A DNA stretch of 64,000 nt from contig CM019822.1 of NCBI GenBank assembly GCA_009763385.1, forward strand, positions 23,554,842-23,618,841, written 5' to 3'. Under the pieces are notes generated by a model. It saw only the letters and a program-made list of their open reading frames with translations, was not told where the DNA came from and did no database searches. The position numbers and the translations under genes were made by a program. This DNA comes from Coix lacryma-jobi var. lacryma-jobi. Its lineage: Eukaryota; Streptophyta; Magnoliopsida; Poales; Poaceae. Below, one piece after another: positions 23,001 through 31,944 of this stretch. Within the stretch, counting starts at the first letter, position 1, and the number at the start of each line of letters is the position of its first letter.

Positions 23001-24689
23001 TCGCTACGGACTGGGCCGGGGAGGAGCATGGGTGGGCTGGCGCTGGCGAAGGGCAGCTGGGCCGGTTGGGCCAGTCAACTGGGAGCCGGCTCCGGGCTAG
23101 CCCATGCGGGAGGGGCAGGCCGGAGGGAGGAGGAGACAAGGAGGTTTGAGGCCCTGCTGCAAATTTCTTTTTCTTTTTTTTTCTGATTTCCTTTTGCAAA
23201 TTCATTTTGAAATCAAGTTCCAATCCAATTTGAAATCAAGTAGTTTGGTAAAAAGTTTTGAAATATTTTTCCTAAGTTTTGAAAATAAAATTTGAGTTTG
23301 ATTTTGTGAAATTTTTATAAACCTTTTATTTAATTTCTAAATAGAATAAAATTGATTCGCCCTACCCGGGGTTTAACAAATTCTTTTTCACCCAATAAAA
23401 AAAAAATGTGCCACGACATGAATGCAACAAACATCTGGCTAGAAATTTTCCTCCATCTAGGATTTTGGCCATTTCCTAATAAAATTCTATTTTATTTTAT
23501 TAATTTAAAAATCGGGGTGTTACAAAACCCGGGTAAACCCGGTTTTAAATAATTAGCAGCATGAAGCTGAGAGCACAATTACATTGTTGATGATTACATT
23601 CTGTAGATTCCTAAGAACAGGACAATCATGGTCATGAGGTGCATAAGCGCAAGCACCTAAGAAAGGGGTATGACCTGAGGAAAAGGAGTAGAGAGCTCTA
23701 CGAGCAGCTGAATCAGCTAAAAAGTTATGATTCCTCTGGACCCTTCTGATTGTGTTATCTGTCAATCTGATGTGTTGTAGAATTTAGAAGCTGCCTATGA
23801 TTCCTCAAGGAAGAATATGAACCTTTTTTTTCAATCATCCATTCAATTGAACTTATATGCCCACAAACTTCCTTTTGATGTACACGAACTTATAATATTC
23901 AAGGTTGGTACACTTGTGTTATTGGCTTATTGCTCTAGTACCTATGTGCTAAAACGATTAATTGCAACTCCAGATAGATAGATAGGAGTACTCATAAGCA
24001 AAGGGGCGAACAAATTGCACTCACCATCCTTTTCCAAACGGCGGAAAAGGAACCTGCCAGTTGCCCCCTTTCAGAACAGCGAGGGTGAACCTAGAACAAG
24101 CACATCCACATTCCACATTAAGATGCCCATCAGCCACTCCAACTATAAAACAGATGCTAATTGCTAGTGAAGCACAAAAAACCTGCCTGAAATTGACTCG
24201 CTGGGGCGGCTGGACCTCGATACCGCCATTGACGACGAAAGCGCCAGAGGGAGGAAACGTGATGACGTTGTTAAGGGCGCCGCCGGGGACATCGATGACC
24301 TGGAGCACGTCGCCGGCGGCGGTGCGAAAGAATGGGGCGTTACGCACAATGAAGAGCTGCTCCTTCTCGGTGGTCCAGAGGAGGCGCCAGGTTCCAGAGA
24401 GCTTGGCGGCGTCGGAGACGGTGTCCGCGCCGGGGGACACGGCGGCGAGCGCGTCGATGCAGGATACGATGTCGGCGAGGCGTGAGGGGTCGGACTGCGT
24501 CTGGACGCCGTGACCCTGGTCGGCGATGAGGCGGAGGAGGTCGGCCTTCGCCGCCGGCGGCTTGGCGGGAAAAAGTCCGCGGAGGAAGGCCGCGGTGGAG
24601 GGGGGTCTGGGCGCGAGGCGGTGGCGAGCGCGGGGGATCGGTGGTGGTGCTGCGAAGGTTTTGTTGGGGATGAAGAGGAGTGGCGCCAT
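5095..24689 (-). CDS. Fibrillin / plastid-lipid-associated protein, 3 exons with an 18.8-kb intron
   Basis: Exon 1 is 24689-24187, exon 2 is 24090-24025 and exon 3 is 5194-5095, giving 222 aa. The N-terminus is rich in Arg, Pro and Ala (about residues 1-45), as in a chloroplast transit peptide. The PAP_fibrillin domain follows: LSGTWRLLWTT at 97-107, the FRFTLAVLKGGNW stretch across junction 1, then PPFGKGWFDTVYLDDDIRVAK across junction 2. Exon 2 ends in TG and exon 3 begins with G, restoring the invariant Trp in phase. Fibrillins bind lipids in plastoglobules and at thylakoids; this short form resembles the PAP11 group, though I am unsure of the subgroup. Intron 1 uses a GC donor. The ATG at 24689 is chosen because the longer open frame starts only at GTG. 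Intron 2 holds a Stowaway, a LINE and the tandem LTR array. Confidence 0.9.
5705..5963. mobile_element. Stowaway MITE (Tc1/mariner type)
   Basis: A 259-bp element flanked by TA at 5703-5704 and 5964-5965. The terminal inverted repeats begin CTCCCTCCATCCCAAATTAT, the classic Stowaway end, and are nearly perfect for over 50 bp, so the element would fold into a long hairpin. No coding capacity. It lies in fibrillin intron 2. Confidence 0.95.
6091..6117 (-). mobile_element. Poly-A tail and 3' tip of a LINE remnant split by the LTR array
   Basis: A run of 15 T (6091-6105) followed by GACGAGGAAACC reads on the minus strand as the 3' UTR tip and poly-A tail of a LINE. The rest of the element continues beyond the array at 23525-23800. 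The break point carries the AAACC duplication of the array, so the LTR element inserted into the LINE 3' UTR. Confidence 0.7.
6647..6740. repeat. Mini-hairpin cluster 1 in LTR 1 (AGTCACA-type loops)
   Basis: Short inverted repeats share a common loop: CTCGG-AGTCGCA-CCGAG at 6647-6663, CTCGG-AGTCACA-CCGAG at 6674-6690, CTTGG-AGTCACA-CCAAG at 6699-6715, and CTGA-AGTCCA-TCAG at 6727-6740. Stem bases change in pairs while the loop is nearly constant. The same cluster lies in the other LTRs at 11202-11320, 15780-15898 and 20360-20478, each with one extra CCTGA-AGTCCA-TCAGG unit. Confidence 0.9.
7245..7307. repeat. Mini-hairpin cluster 2 in LTR 1
   Basis: Three further units have the same loop: GCCA-AGTCCCA-TGGC at 7245-7259, GCCG-AGTCACA-CGGC at 7270-7284, and GCCA-AGTCACA-TGGC at 7293-7307. 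Stems again covary. The counterparts are at 11825-11887, 16403-16465 and 20983-21045. Confidence 0.9.
9826..10458 (-). CDS. Shortened gag with CCHC zinc knuckle, unit 1
   Basis: An ORF of about 210 aa in internal region 1 (9786-10673), starting at the ATG at 10458; a longer frame would need GTG at 10464. The C-terminal third has a perfect CX2CX4HX4C nucleic-acid-binding knuckle (CFYCKQAGHFISKC) set in basic sequence. The N-terminal part lacks a recognisable complete capsid domain, and a Pro/Gln-rich linker separates the two. The knuckle probably binds the element's RNA for packaging; all enzymatic functions would have to come from an autonomous relative. Confidence 0.75.
   Translation of the reverse strand: MFDLVLRNACWCIATVRLQRHHLSKVLLIKLTNLGSFSLPSQPSIHPYQLMDLRQWEDCNLSDEAYRLFQITPYRGKKDKYRKYVANSSRSRATPQEQVQKPLEVPPASSSEAPQLHQTKAPPQAPPEDSQVISTRRDVKAKGLCFYCKQAGHFISKCLKKREDRKGRAKRKALGQHLETKDVNRVMNKKNAKRQKFHGMSHELPTHLSF
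10659..10670 (-). other. Primer-binding site (initiator Met tRNA), unit 1
   Basis: On the minus strand TGGTATCAAAGC begins 3 nt after the LTR. Its first eight bases match the complement of the 3' end of plant initiator tRNA-Met, as in most plant LTR elements. Copies lie at 15237-15248 and 19817-19828. This fixes the element's orientation. Confidence 0.85.
10674..14363 (-). repeat. Array LTR 2 (mosaic)
   Basis: A 3690-bp LTR. Its left ~1.1 kb matches LTRs 3 and 4 (T 10770, G 11744, the 24-bp duplication near 11297-11320). Right of about 12229 its two-state sites match LTR 1 (C 12229, T 13300, A 13816, and the long interrupted G tract near 12865). A few LTR 1-only changes, such as 8214, remain on the right side. 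Confidence 0.95.
14404..15036 (-). CDS. Shortened gag with CCHC zinc knuckle, unit 2
   Basis: Internal region 2 (14364-15251) repeats unit 1 with the same ORF, about 210 aa, and the same predicted protein. The knuckle is intact. Identity with unit 1, including the CLKKRED stretch after the knuckle, fits a recent duplication of the internal region. Confidence 0.75.
   Translation of the reverse strand: MFDLVLRNACWCIATVRLQRHHLSKVLLIKLTNLGSFSLPSQPSIHPYQLMDLRQWEDCNLSDEAYRLFQITPYRGKKDKYRKYVANSSRSRATPQEQVQKPLEVPPASSSEAPQLHQTKAPPQAPPEDSQVISTRRDVKAKGLCFYCKQAGHFISKCLKKREDRKGRAKRKALGQHLETKDVNRVMNKKNAKRQKFHGMSHELPTHLSF
15252..18943 (-). repeat. Array LTR 3
   Basis: A 3692-bp LTR that shares with LTR 4 the states A 16807, C 17872, G 18389, a shortened G tract near 17442, and a TTTTTCTTTTT stretch near 18590. 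It has a few private changes, for example near 17963 and 18297. Confidence 0.95.
18984..19616 (-). CDS. Shortened gag with CCHC zinc knuckle, unit 3
   Basis: Internal region 3 (18944-19831) has the same ORF with one visible protein change: Pro instead of Leu directly after the last zinc-knuckle Cys (G at 19141, where units 1 and 2 have A). The frame is open, and the primer-binding site follows at 19817-19828. Confidence 0.75.
   Translation of the reverse strand: MFDLVLRNACWCIATVRLQRHHLSKVLLIKLTNLGSFSLPSQPSIHPYQLMDLRQWEDCNLSDEAYRLFQITPYRGKKDKYRKYVANSSRSRATPQEQVQKPLEVPPASSSEAPQLHQTKAPPQAPPEDSQVISTRRDVKAKGLCFYCKQAGHFISKCPKKREDRKGRAKRKALGQHLETKDVNRVMNKKNAKRQKFHGMSHELPTHLSF
19832..23524 (-). repeat. 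Array LTR 4 (outer 5' LTR in element orientation)
   Basis: A 3693-bp LTR, closest to LTR 3. Group-defining states are A 21387, C 22451 and G 22968; private changes include one near 20949. It ends at 23524, followed by the AAACC target duplication. Confidence 0.95.
23525..23800 (-). mobile_element. LINE remnant, RNase H C-terminus (continues at 6091-6117)
   Basis: On the minus strand an open frame from about 23783 to 23553 carries the end of a LINE-type RNase H domain (RRVQRNHNFLADSAARRAL, with the typical N-x-x-A-D pattern). About 25 nt of 3' UTR follow before the array boundary. The 3' UTR and poly-A resume on the other side of the array. The element is strongly 5'-truncated, with its left limit near 23800 uncertain. 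No flanking duplication could be matched. Confidence 0.7.
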
Positions 24690-24776
24690 CGGTAAAGGAG
24701 ATTTGGTTCTGGTGGCCGTGGAGACGCGAAGAGCAGGCGAGCGAGAGCGAGCCTTGCCCACCGCCACGAATGACGA

Positions 24777-25707
24777 TTTTTTTTTTTTTGAAACAAACTC
24801 ATCAGATTTTATTCATAACTATTAAGTTCAACAGACTCGCGAACCACTAAGTCGTTTACAAAACTGAGCAGGGGATCATACCAAACATGTGGCTGATCCG
24901 TGTCCCAACTAAGACATAAACGAGCTAACTCGTGAGCACACTTATTAGAAGACCTAGGAACATAAAGAACTTGAACTGAAATAAAACACAACCTAATTAA
25001 ATCTCTTGCTTTTCGATACAAGACAAAAGCAGGACATAAATCCATCTCATCTGACATCATGGCCTTGACTGTATTTATTGAGTCAGTCTCTAAAATCAAT
25101 CTAGCAATGCCTTGGTTTGATGCCGCTTGTAGAGCCGCAACACATGCCTGGGCTTCAGAGCAATCAACATCAAGGACAGCTGAAAGGGATCCTGATCCTG
25201 CAACAATCGCCTTGCCCCAATGATCTCTTATGATGAAGCCCCATCCCCCTTTCTTTGAGTTCTTTACAAAGGAGCCATCACAGTTTGCTTTGAGAATTCC
25301 TTCTGGAGGTCGCTTCCATCTTTGTGGCTGTGCTGCCCTGCTCGTTCCCTTCTTCTCTATCGGCTTGGCCTGAGTTGCCAGCACAGTGGCATGCTGGACG
25401 ACTTGACCGGGTTGTTTTACTCCTTCTCCGGCATTAGCCTTATGTCTGGCCTCCCACCAGGCATACATCAGTGTAACCACTTTGACACAAGTATCATCAT
25501 TCAAAGATAGTACTGTCTTCACTACATCATAAGCTGAAGACTTCTGAAGTAGCAAGGCTCTGACATCTTCGAGTAATGCTTCACGTCAGCATTGGACAGC
25601 GAACTTGCATCTCAAAAAGCAATGGCCTCCATCTTCATTCAACCTCCAGCACACTGGGCACCTTGTGTCTAAATCAATCCCCCTCCTCTTGATATTCATT
25701 TGCAATG
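24777..25707 (-). mobile_element. 5'-truncated LINE in the fibrillin upstream region
   Basis: A 931-bp LINE fragment with its poly-A tail at 24777-24790 (seen as T on the plus strand). It is bounded by a 9-bp target duplication, GAATGACGA, at 24768-24776 and 25708-25716. It landed about 80 bp upstream of the fibrillin ATG, in the same orientation as that gene. Confidence 0.92.
24809..25705 (-). pseudogene. LINE ORF2 fragment: zf-RVT piece and RNase H
   Basis: The RNase H part runs open from 25555 to 24809: Asp in KANCDGSF, Glu in CSEAQAC, Asp in LILETDS, and SSNKCAHELARL at the end. Upstream, in another frame (about 25705-25590), is a zinc-binding piece (MNIKRRGIDLDTRCPVC...LRC), so one frameshift or stop near 25585 separates them. 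It is related to, but not the same family as, the LINE at the left edge. Confidence 0.85.
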
Positions 25708-25716
25708 GAATGACGA

Positions 25717-26389
25717 AATTTTTACTACTCCATCCGCAGTGCAGTGCAGACCCCGCGGGACGACGGACGAGACATCTGCTGGTGTGGTGGCCACAAATAT
25801 CCAAAATGCGCCGGGTCCACGCAGCATGGGAGGCCTCGCTCGGCGCTCTCGCTTGCTCCTGACCGCGCGCGTGTTTGGTGCCAGACTGCCAGACTGCCAG
25901 CCAGCCAGGGTGCGTCTGCGTGACTGCGTCCGTCCGCGACCGCGCGCCGCACCGCACCGCACCGCACCGCACGGGGACACGACGCACGCCACACCGGGCG
26001 ACGACGGGGCGCGTGCGGAGATGAGGTCCATATCCGCCTTTGGCCCTGGCCGCGCGCTGGGTGAGACGGCACCGGCACGGGTGGACGCGCCGCGTCCGCC
26101 ACAGTCCACAGGTGCCGTAGTATCTCTGTGCGCGTGTACGTACGTGGAGCCCCGGTAGTATCAGTGATCAGCATCAGCCATGACTGTCATGGGCCTCCTT
26201 TTCTGTCTTGATGGGCTGCAATTTGTTTCATCCTTATCGCAAGGCCCGTCGCCTCAATGAACCCTAGCTAGCCCCATCCATGGCTGCCCGCAAGTATTTG
26301 AGCGTGCGAGCTACTCCGCCTCGAACCCTCTCGCGCTTGCCTTGCCTCCGCGCTCCAGTGCCCCCCCCTCCCACCTCGCCGCCGCAGCC
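25717..26389. promoter_or_regulatory. Shared upstream region of the fibrillin gene (minus) and CCT1 (plus)
   Basis: Without the LINE, the two start codons are about 760 bp apart and the genes diverge. Near CCT1 there are two Site II-type motifs (TGGGCC 26190-26195, TGGGCT 26212-26217) and a telo-box-like AACCCTAG (26260-26267). This combination is usual in plant housekeeping genes bound by TCP factors. There is also a pentanucleotide repeat, (ACCGC)n, at about 25947-25972. No clear TATA box is seen for CCT1. Confidence 0.5.
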
Positions 26390-29300
26390 ATGGCGATCAC
26401 AGCGCCAACTCCCGACATCCTCGGCGAGCGCCAGTCCGGCCAGGACGTCCGCACGCAGAACGGTAACCGCCGCCACCCCTTCCTTGCCACCAGATTCCGC
26501 CGCGGCGTGCGGGGTTTGTGAGATCTAGTGGTCCAAGTGACCATCTGGTCGAGCGCTGGTTTGATTACTGTTTTGTGCTTGTCTGATTGCAGTGATGGCG
26601 TGCGGCGCGGTGGCCAACATCGTCAAATCCTCGCTCGGCCCCGTTGGTCTCGACAAGGTATGTGTACCTGCCGCTCTGATCTAATTACTGTTTACATATC
26701 TCTCCCGCAGCCTTTGTCGATCCGAACTTTATGTTTGTATATATAAAACCACTGCATGGTCTCATGATCTGTATTGCTAGAATGGTATTTATTCTCCTTT
26801 ATAAGTTTAGCTTATATTGTGCTGAAGATGGTGTGGATTTGAAAACGTAGTTAGCTGCCTTTTATCTTGCCACACATTGGATGATTAATTCATAGAATAT
26901 ATTGAGTGTCATCACATTTTTTAAAATAAGTTTCTAACAATCGAGAAAAATCACTGATACATAAGAGGCAAGAGTCTCTGATGTATGCACTGTACTCTAA
27001 TCTGGAGAAACAAAAACTAATTCACCACGTTCTGCTTACAGATGCTGGTGGACGATATTGGTGATGTTACAATCACTAATGATGGAGCAACCATACTTAA
27101 AATGTTGGAAGTTGAGCACCCAGCTGCCAAGGTGATTCCTGGCAGTAAAATCTGAAAAAAGATTATGTTTTGATTGTTTTTTTGTGGTTTATTTGTATTT
27201 TGCTATCGATTTCTAGGTTCTTGTTGAGTTGGCTGAGCTCCAAGACCGTGAGGTAGGAGATGGAACAACTTCCGTTGTTATTATAGCGGCAGAGTTGCTC
27301 AAGGTAATTAATGTTTCGCTTTTCTCACTATTTTGAATTACCCTACCAGTTTTCAGATGCACATGCACTAACACAGTTTTGTTTCTTATTGTCAGAGAGG
27401 TAACGATCTTGTGAAGAATAAGATCCATCCAACCTCTATAATCAGTGGCTACAGGGTGCGTTAGCAAGTCTTCTTGTACCTGTAGTAGTATGCTTGTATT
27501 TGAATTTTAACTGGTCATTTCAGTGGCAAGATGACTCGGTAGCTCACCTTTGTGGTATGCTTTTCCTTCATATTCTACCAGCTTGCTATGCGTGAAGCCT
27601 GCAAATATGTCGAGGAAAAGTTGGCAGTCAAGGTAAGGGGATGTTGCATTTTGAGTAAATACTGGAAGAATGCTTCCCAATTCCATGCTTATCGTCATAC
27701 CGATTTGAATATTCATCTACACTTTCAGGTTGACAAACTTGGAAAAGACTCCCTTATCAACTCTGCGAAAACTAGCATGTCTTCGAAGTTGATTAATAGT
27801 GACAGTGATTTCTTTGCAACTCTGGTAAGTTATATGGTAGTTTTGACTTTAGGTTCGTTTAGCTCTGTGCCTCTGTTGTTTCATATATACACATGGTATT
27901 GCTTTTGGTCTAAATGAATCGCCGAATCGGTGTGAATATGAACTGCAAAGCCCTTTGAAACTTGATGTTCGCTGTAGGTTTTAATTATATTTATTTTATG
28001 TTTTACTAAATACATGTCTTTACTTGTGTTCTGATTTTGTGCTTTATAGTTATCTAGAGAACAGAGATCGTTAATTAGTGTTTTCGGATTGACAGTTTGT
28101 TTATCCCAGGAGCTAACTGTTGCGGTTTCAACTATCTTTCAGTTAGCATTGCTTTCATACTTTGAACAATTTGATGTAAGCTTGTCCTGACATCGAGTTC
28201 TTATAGGTTGTTGAGGCTGTTCAAGCTGTGAAGACTACAAATGCCAAGGGAGAAGTGAAATATCCAATCAAGGTCAGTTAAAACACATTTGGTTCCAGCC
28301 CAGCTCCACTGAATCTATTCAATGATAAGGATTTGCTTTGTGTGAACAAGGCATCTCTGTGAACTCTTTTTTGAACCATTCATTCCCTGATGCTTACTGC
28401 TTTGTACTGGCCCTTGCTCCCATATTACTGTTTGGACAATGTTACGTACAGCCAGGGTCGGAGCCAGGGCAAGTACTGCCAAGGCCCTCCCTCTCCCCCC
28501 TCTCGAAGCCAGCTAGCTAGCTAGGCAGCACATCAACACCTAGTAAAAAGCACCTTGTCCTGGCTCTGCCCCTGCGTACTACAGCCAAACCCGTCTTTAA
28601 TGCCTTTGGACCCTAGGTGGTCGTTGCTGCGCTAATGCTAGAGATTAATCTCTTTGATGATGGGCTGCCCAGTGCATGGGCAACAACTTCTAAAACTTGG
28701 ATTATCGTTCTCCTTATCTCCTTGTTTTTTGTGTTAACTATTGTTGTCATCGAACTTCTCCATAAATTTAACTTGTAACTATTGTTTTATCTGATCTGCA
28801 GAGCATCAATATTTTGAAAGCTCATGGTAAAAGCGCCAAGGATAGTTATCTACTAAATGGCTATGCACTAAACACAGGCCGTGCAGCTCAAGGAATGCCT
28901 ACGAGAGTAACTCCTGCTAGAATTGCTTGTCTTGATTTTAACCTTCAGAAGACAAAAATGCAACTTGGTGTCCAAGTTCTCGTAACTGACCCAAGGGAAC
29001 TTGAGAAGATTCGTCAGAGGTATTTGCATTCTGTGTTCCGATACGAATTTGTTTGCCTATTTCTGGTAGAATCAGCACTGTAAATACAGTCTTTATGTCT
29101 TCTTGCATGTTACTTGTTTCTAATTTGTTCTGCCATATCTCTCCATCTTTTTTAGTTTTTGGCTAGAAATTCATTGATTCGTTCTGTTTTGATGTCTCAA
29201 ATAGTAATCCTTATTGCTTGCTCTTTTTGTCAGAGAATCTGACATAATGAAGGAGAGAATTGAGAAAATTCTCAAGGCTGGAGCTAATGTTGTGTTGACC

Positions 29301-31944
29301 ACCAAGGGAATTGATGATATGTCCTTGAAGGTATGGTTTTCATTATTCAGGCAGAAAGTGATTCTGTTGTATTTCCTATTACAGTTGTCTAGCACCAAAA
29401 CATTATAATTTCTCTGGTTAACTTTGCAACAGAATGACACATTTTGCTTTCTTACTAGTAATTTTGGTTGTCTGATTCATTGCCCTTTTGCTGACACTTA
29501 ATGTATTATATTTCATTTAACTAATTCTTGTAAAACTCACCAGAGCTTGCACTAATATATTTTTGTCTTCCTGCTCCGCTGTGGTTCATGTGACTTTTGA
29601 GATATCAAAATGAAGCTTCTCTTCCATGATTTAAATTGATTCTGATGATGCCATATTAACATCTATTGGGAACTTTTGATCTTTCCATTCTAATATTTGT
29701 ACAGACATCTCATCCTGATGACTGTCACTGAATCATTTTGTTATTGTGTCATGGAACATATTTCAGTACTTTGTTGAGGCTGGAGCGATTGCAGTGAGGC
29801 GTGTCCGCAAGGAAGATTTACGCCATGTTGCCAAAGCCACTGGTGCAACTATGGTAATTGACTTCTTTTATTTATTAATTAATATTAAAATACAGAATAA
29901 AAAATCAGACCTGTCAGCATTCTAAGGCCAAAAGTTTAAATTAAAGTAAATAATTTCTTTATGCCTTTATGTATACTTAAATCACATAAATAGGGGTAAA
30001 CTAATTTCATAGAAACTAATTCTCTGATGTTTCATAAAATCAGATCTTCATGTCATTGTCTGATGTTTCATAGAAATTGTTTGTTACGCCAGAATTAGAA
30101 GAAACTAATTCTGTATGGAGAAACAAAATCTCTCATTTCCGACGCAAATAGTTTTTTATTTGAATTTTGAAATTAAGGTTCATGTCATGCTTACATGACA
30201 ATTTGGAAAAAAAAATACTGGCAGAACTATCCTTGAGGTTCTCTAGAAGTAACTCAGAAGATGTGTTTAACTAAGTCTTAATCATGATGCTGTTTGATTG
30301 CATTATTAGGATTTCTTGTGGTTTAACAATTGAACCTTTCAGGTGAGTACATTCGCAGACATGGAGGGTGAAGAAACATTTGATTCATCATTCCTTGGAC
30401 ATGCTGATGAAGTTGTGGAGGAAAGAATTGCTGATGATGATGTTATTCTGGTGAAAGGCACAAAGAACACCAGCGCGGTTTGTACTTTTTCCATACCAAT
30501 TTTAAGCAAGTTTGCTATAAGAGGAACAAATTTAATTTGAAGGTAATTGCATAGTGCTTGATTTTCTATTGTGCAGGTCTCTATAATACTTAGAGGCGCA
30601 AATGATTTCATGCTTGATGAGATTGACCGGTCCTTGCATGATGCCCTGTGCATTGTGAAGAGAACCCTGGAATCAAATATGGTAATCCTTTTGCTTCCAT
30701 TCTTTCATGTCATCAACTCATCATGTGTTGGTTACTTGCAGCTGAATAAGTCAATGCTTAGTGACAAATTCTGTGGTTTGTGCATTGAGGGTTTTTCATG
30801 CCCGGAGGAACCTTACAGTTCAAAATGCAATTTGATTTTATTATGAGAGGACAAATTTTAATTGTTAGTATCAAGGTGCTAGTGTCTCCAACATGTTTGG
30901 TATTGGCTATGTAGGTTGTTGCTGGTGGTGGTGCGGTTGAAGCTGCGTTGTCAGTTTACCTGGAGAATCTTGCAACGACCCTGGGATCTCGGGAGCAACT
31001 GGCAATTGCTGAATTTGCTGAATCTTTGTTAATCATACCAAAGGTTTTTATCTGTTCTACTTTACTAATACTCTTACTTTTGTTACCAATCAACATAGCA
31101 TATTAATGACCTGACCTTGCACCAACAGGTACTGTCTGTTAATGCTGCAAAAGATGCAACTGAGCTTGTAGCAAAGCTTAGGGCATATCATCATACTGCT
31201 CAAACAAAGGCCGATAAGCAACATTATTCAAGGTAATGAATTTTATGGCATAACATTTCTTCAGTTATTTGATTAATAGGGCCCTTGATTCTTGTGTTTC
31301 ATTCCTAAAGTTCTGTGGATGTGTATTTGGTTCTATTCCTTGGATACTTTCTATGTATAGCCTGCCGTCAGGAAAAGAAATGTACTGGCTCAATATTTGT
31401 GTGGCTAAACAATATCATCTCACTGGCTTGCGCTGTGTTAAGCTCCCTAGAGATCCTTAGATTGAACTTCATTTTTATAATTACTGGCAACATGCTAAAC
31501 TTTTTTCCCAGTGCAACTACACCTCGATGAATTTTATATTCCTGGTATAATTTGTTTTCCACAAGGCCCTCTCGGTTTGGCGATTAACCAAACAAAGCCC
31601 TAAATGGTTCTAGGGTTGATCTACTTCTGCTAGACTGCTACCTGTGCTGGGATTGCCATTAAGTTTACTTCTTTGCTGTGCAGTATGGGTCTTGACCTCT
31701 CTAAAGGTATCATTCGCAACAACCTTGAGTATGGCGTGATAGAGCCATCAATGAGCAAAGTGAAGATTATTCAGGTTGGGCCTCTTGTTTCTCACTCGTC
31801 ATGGTATTTCGTGATATCTGAGTTCTATTACATCCATCATCTTTTTCGTTCCTGTTTTAGTTTGCCACGGAGGCTGCCATTACTATCTTAAGGATTGATG
31901 ACATGATCAAGCTTACCAAGGAAGAGGGTAACGAAGAAGAGTAA
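26390..31944 (+). CDS. CCT1: T-complex protein 1 subunit alpha (chaperonin CCT1), 17 exons
   Basis: Exons: 26390-26462, 26593-26657, 27042-27131, 27217-27303, 27396-27455, 27582-27632, 27729-27824, 28207-28272, 28802-29019, 29234-29330, 29767-29853, 30343-30477, 30577-30681, 30915-31043, 31129-31232, 31684-31774, 31861-31944. They join in phase to 545 aa, the usual length for plant CCT1, and every intron is GT-AG. The group II chaperonin motifs are present: SSLGPVGLDKML, the nucleotide-binding NDGATIL and GDGTTSV, the apical domain, and VVAGGGAVEAAL near the C-terminus. CCT1 is one of eight subunits of the cytosolic TRiC ring that folds actin, tubulin and other proteins. No damage is seen, and it is certainly a live housekeeping gene. 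A short hAT MITE lies in intron 8. Confidence 0.97.
28453..28574. mobile_element. Short hAT-type MITE in CCT1 intron 8
   Basis: A 122-bp element with terminal repeats CAGGGTCGGAGCCAGG and, at the right end, the complement of CAGGGGCAGAGCCAGG. The flanks CGTACAGC (28445-28452) and CGTACTAC (28575-28582) match at 6 of 8 positions, as expected for an old hAT 8-bp duplication. Confidence 0.75.

Larger units (their letters stand above)
6118..23524 (-). mobile_element. Tandem LTR-retrotransposon array: LTR-int-LTR-int-LTR-int-LTR
   Basis: Four LTRs (6118-9785, 10674-14363, 15252-18943, 19832-23524; 3668, 3690, 3692 and 3693 bp) alternate with three internal regions of exactly 888 bp. LTRs start TGTGACACCCC and end GGGGTGTTACA. 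The outer boundary has a perfect 5-bp duplication, AAACC, at 6113-6117 and 23525-23529; no duplication occurs at the inner junctions. The element reads on the minus strand, since its primer-binding site lies just left of LTRs 2, 3 and 4. It encodes only a shortened gag and no protease, RT or integrase, so it is non-autonomous (large-LTR, gag-only type). Confidence 0.95.
5195..24024 (-). other. Intron 2 of the fibrillin gene (18,830 nt)
   Basis: The donor is GTGAGT (24024 downward) and the acceptor is AATCAG (ending at 5195). The phase and the family's GKGWFDTVYLDD motif agree across the junction. Removing the LTR array (17,407 bp plus one TSD), the LINE remnant and the Stowaway leaves roughly 0.8 kb of ordinary intron. 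The stretches 5195-5704, 5964-6090 and 23800-24024 are unique AT-rich intron sequence with no other feature seen. Confidence 0.85.

Noticed and set aside
24690..24767. Longer N-terminus for the fibrillin protein
   Set aside because: The extension begins with GTG, not ATG; the first ATG in frame is at 24689.
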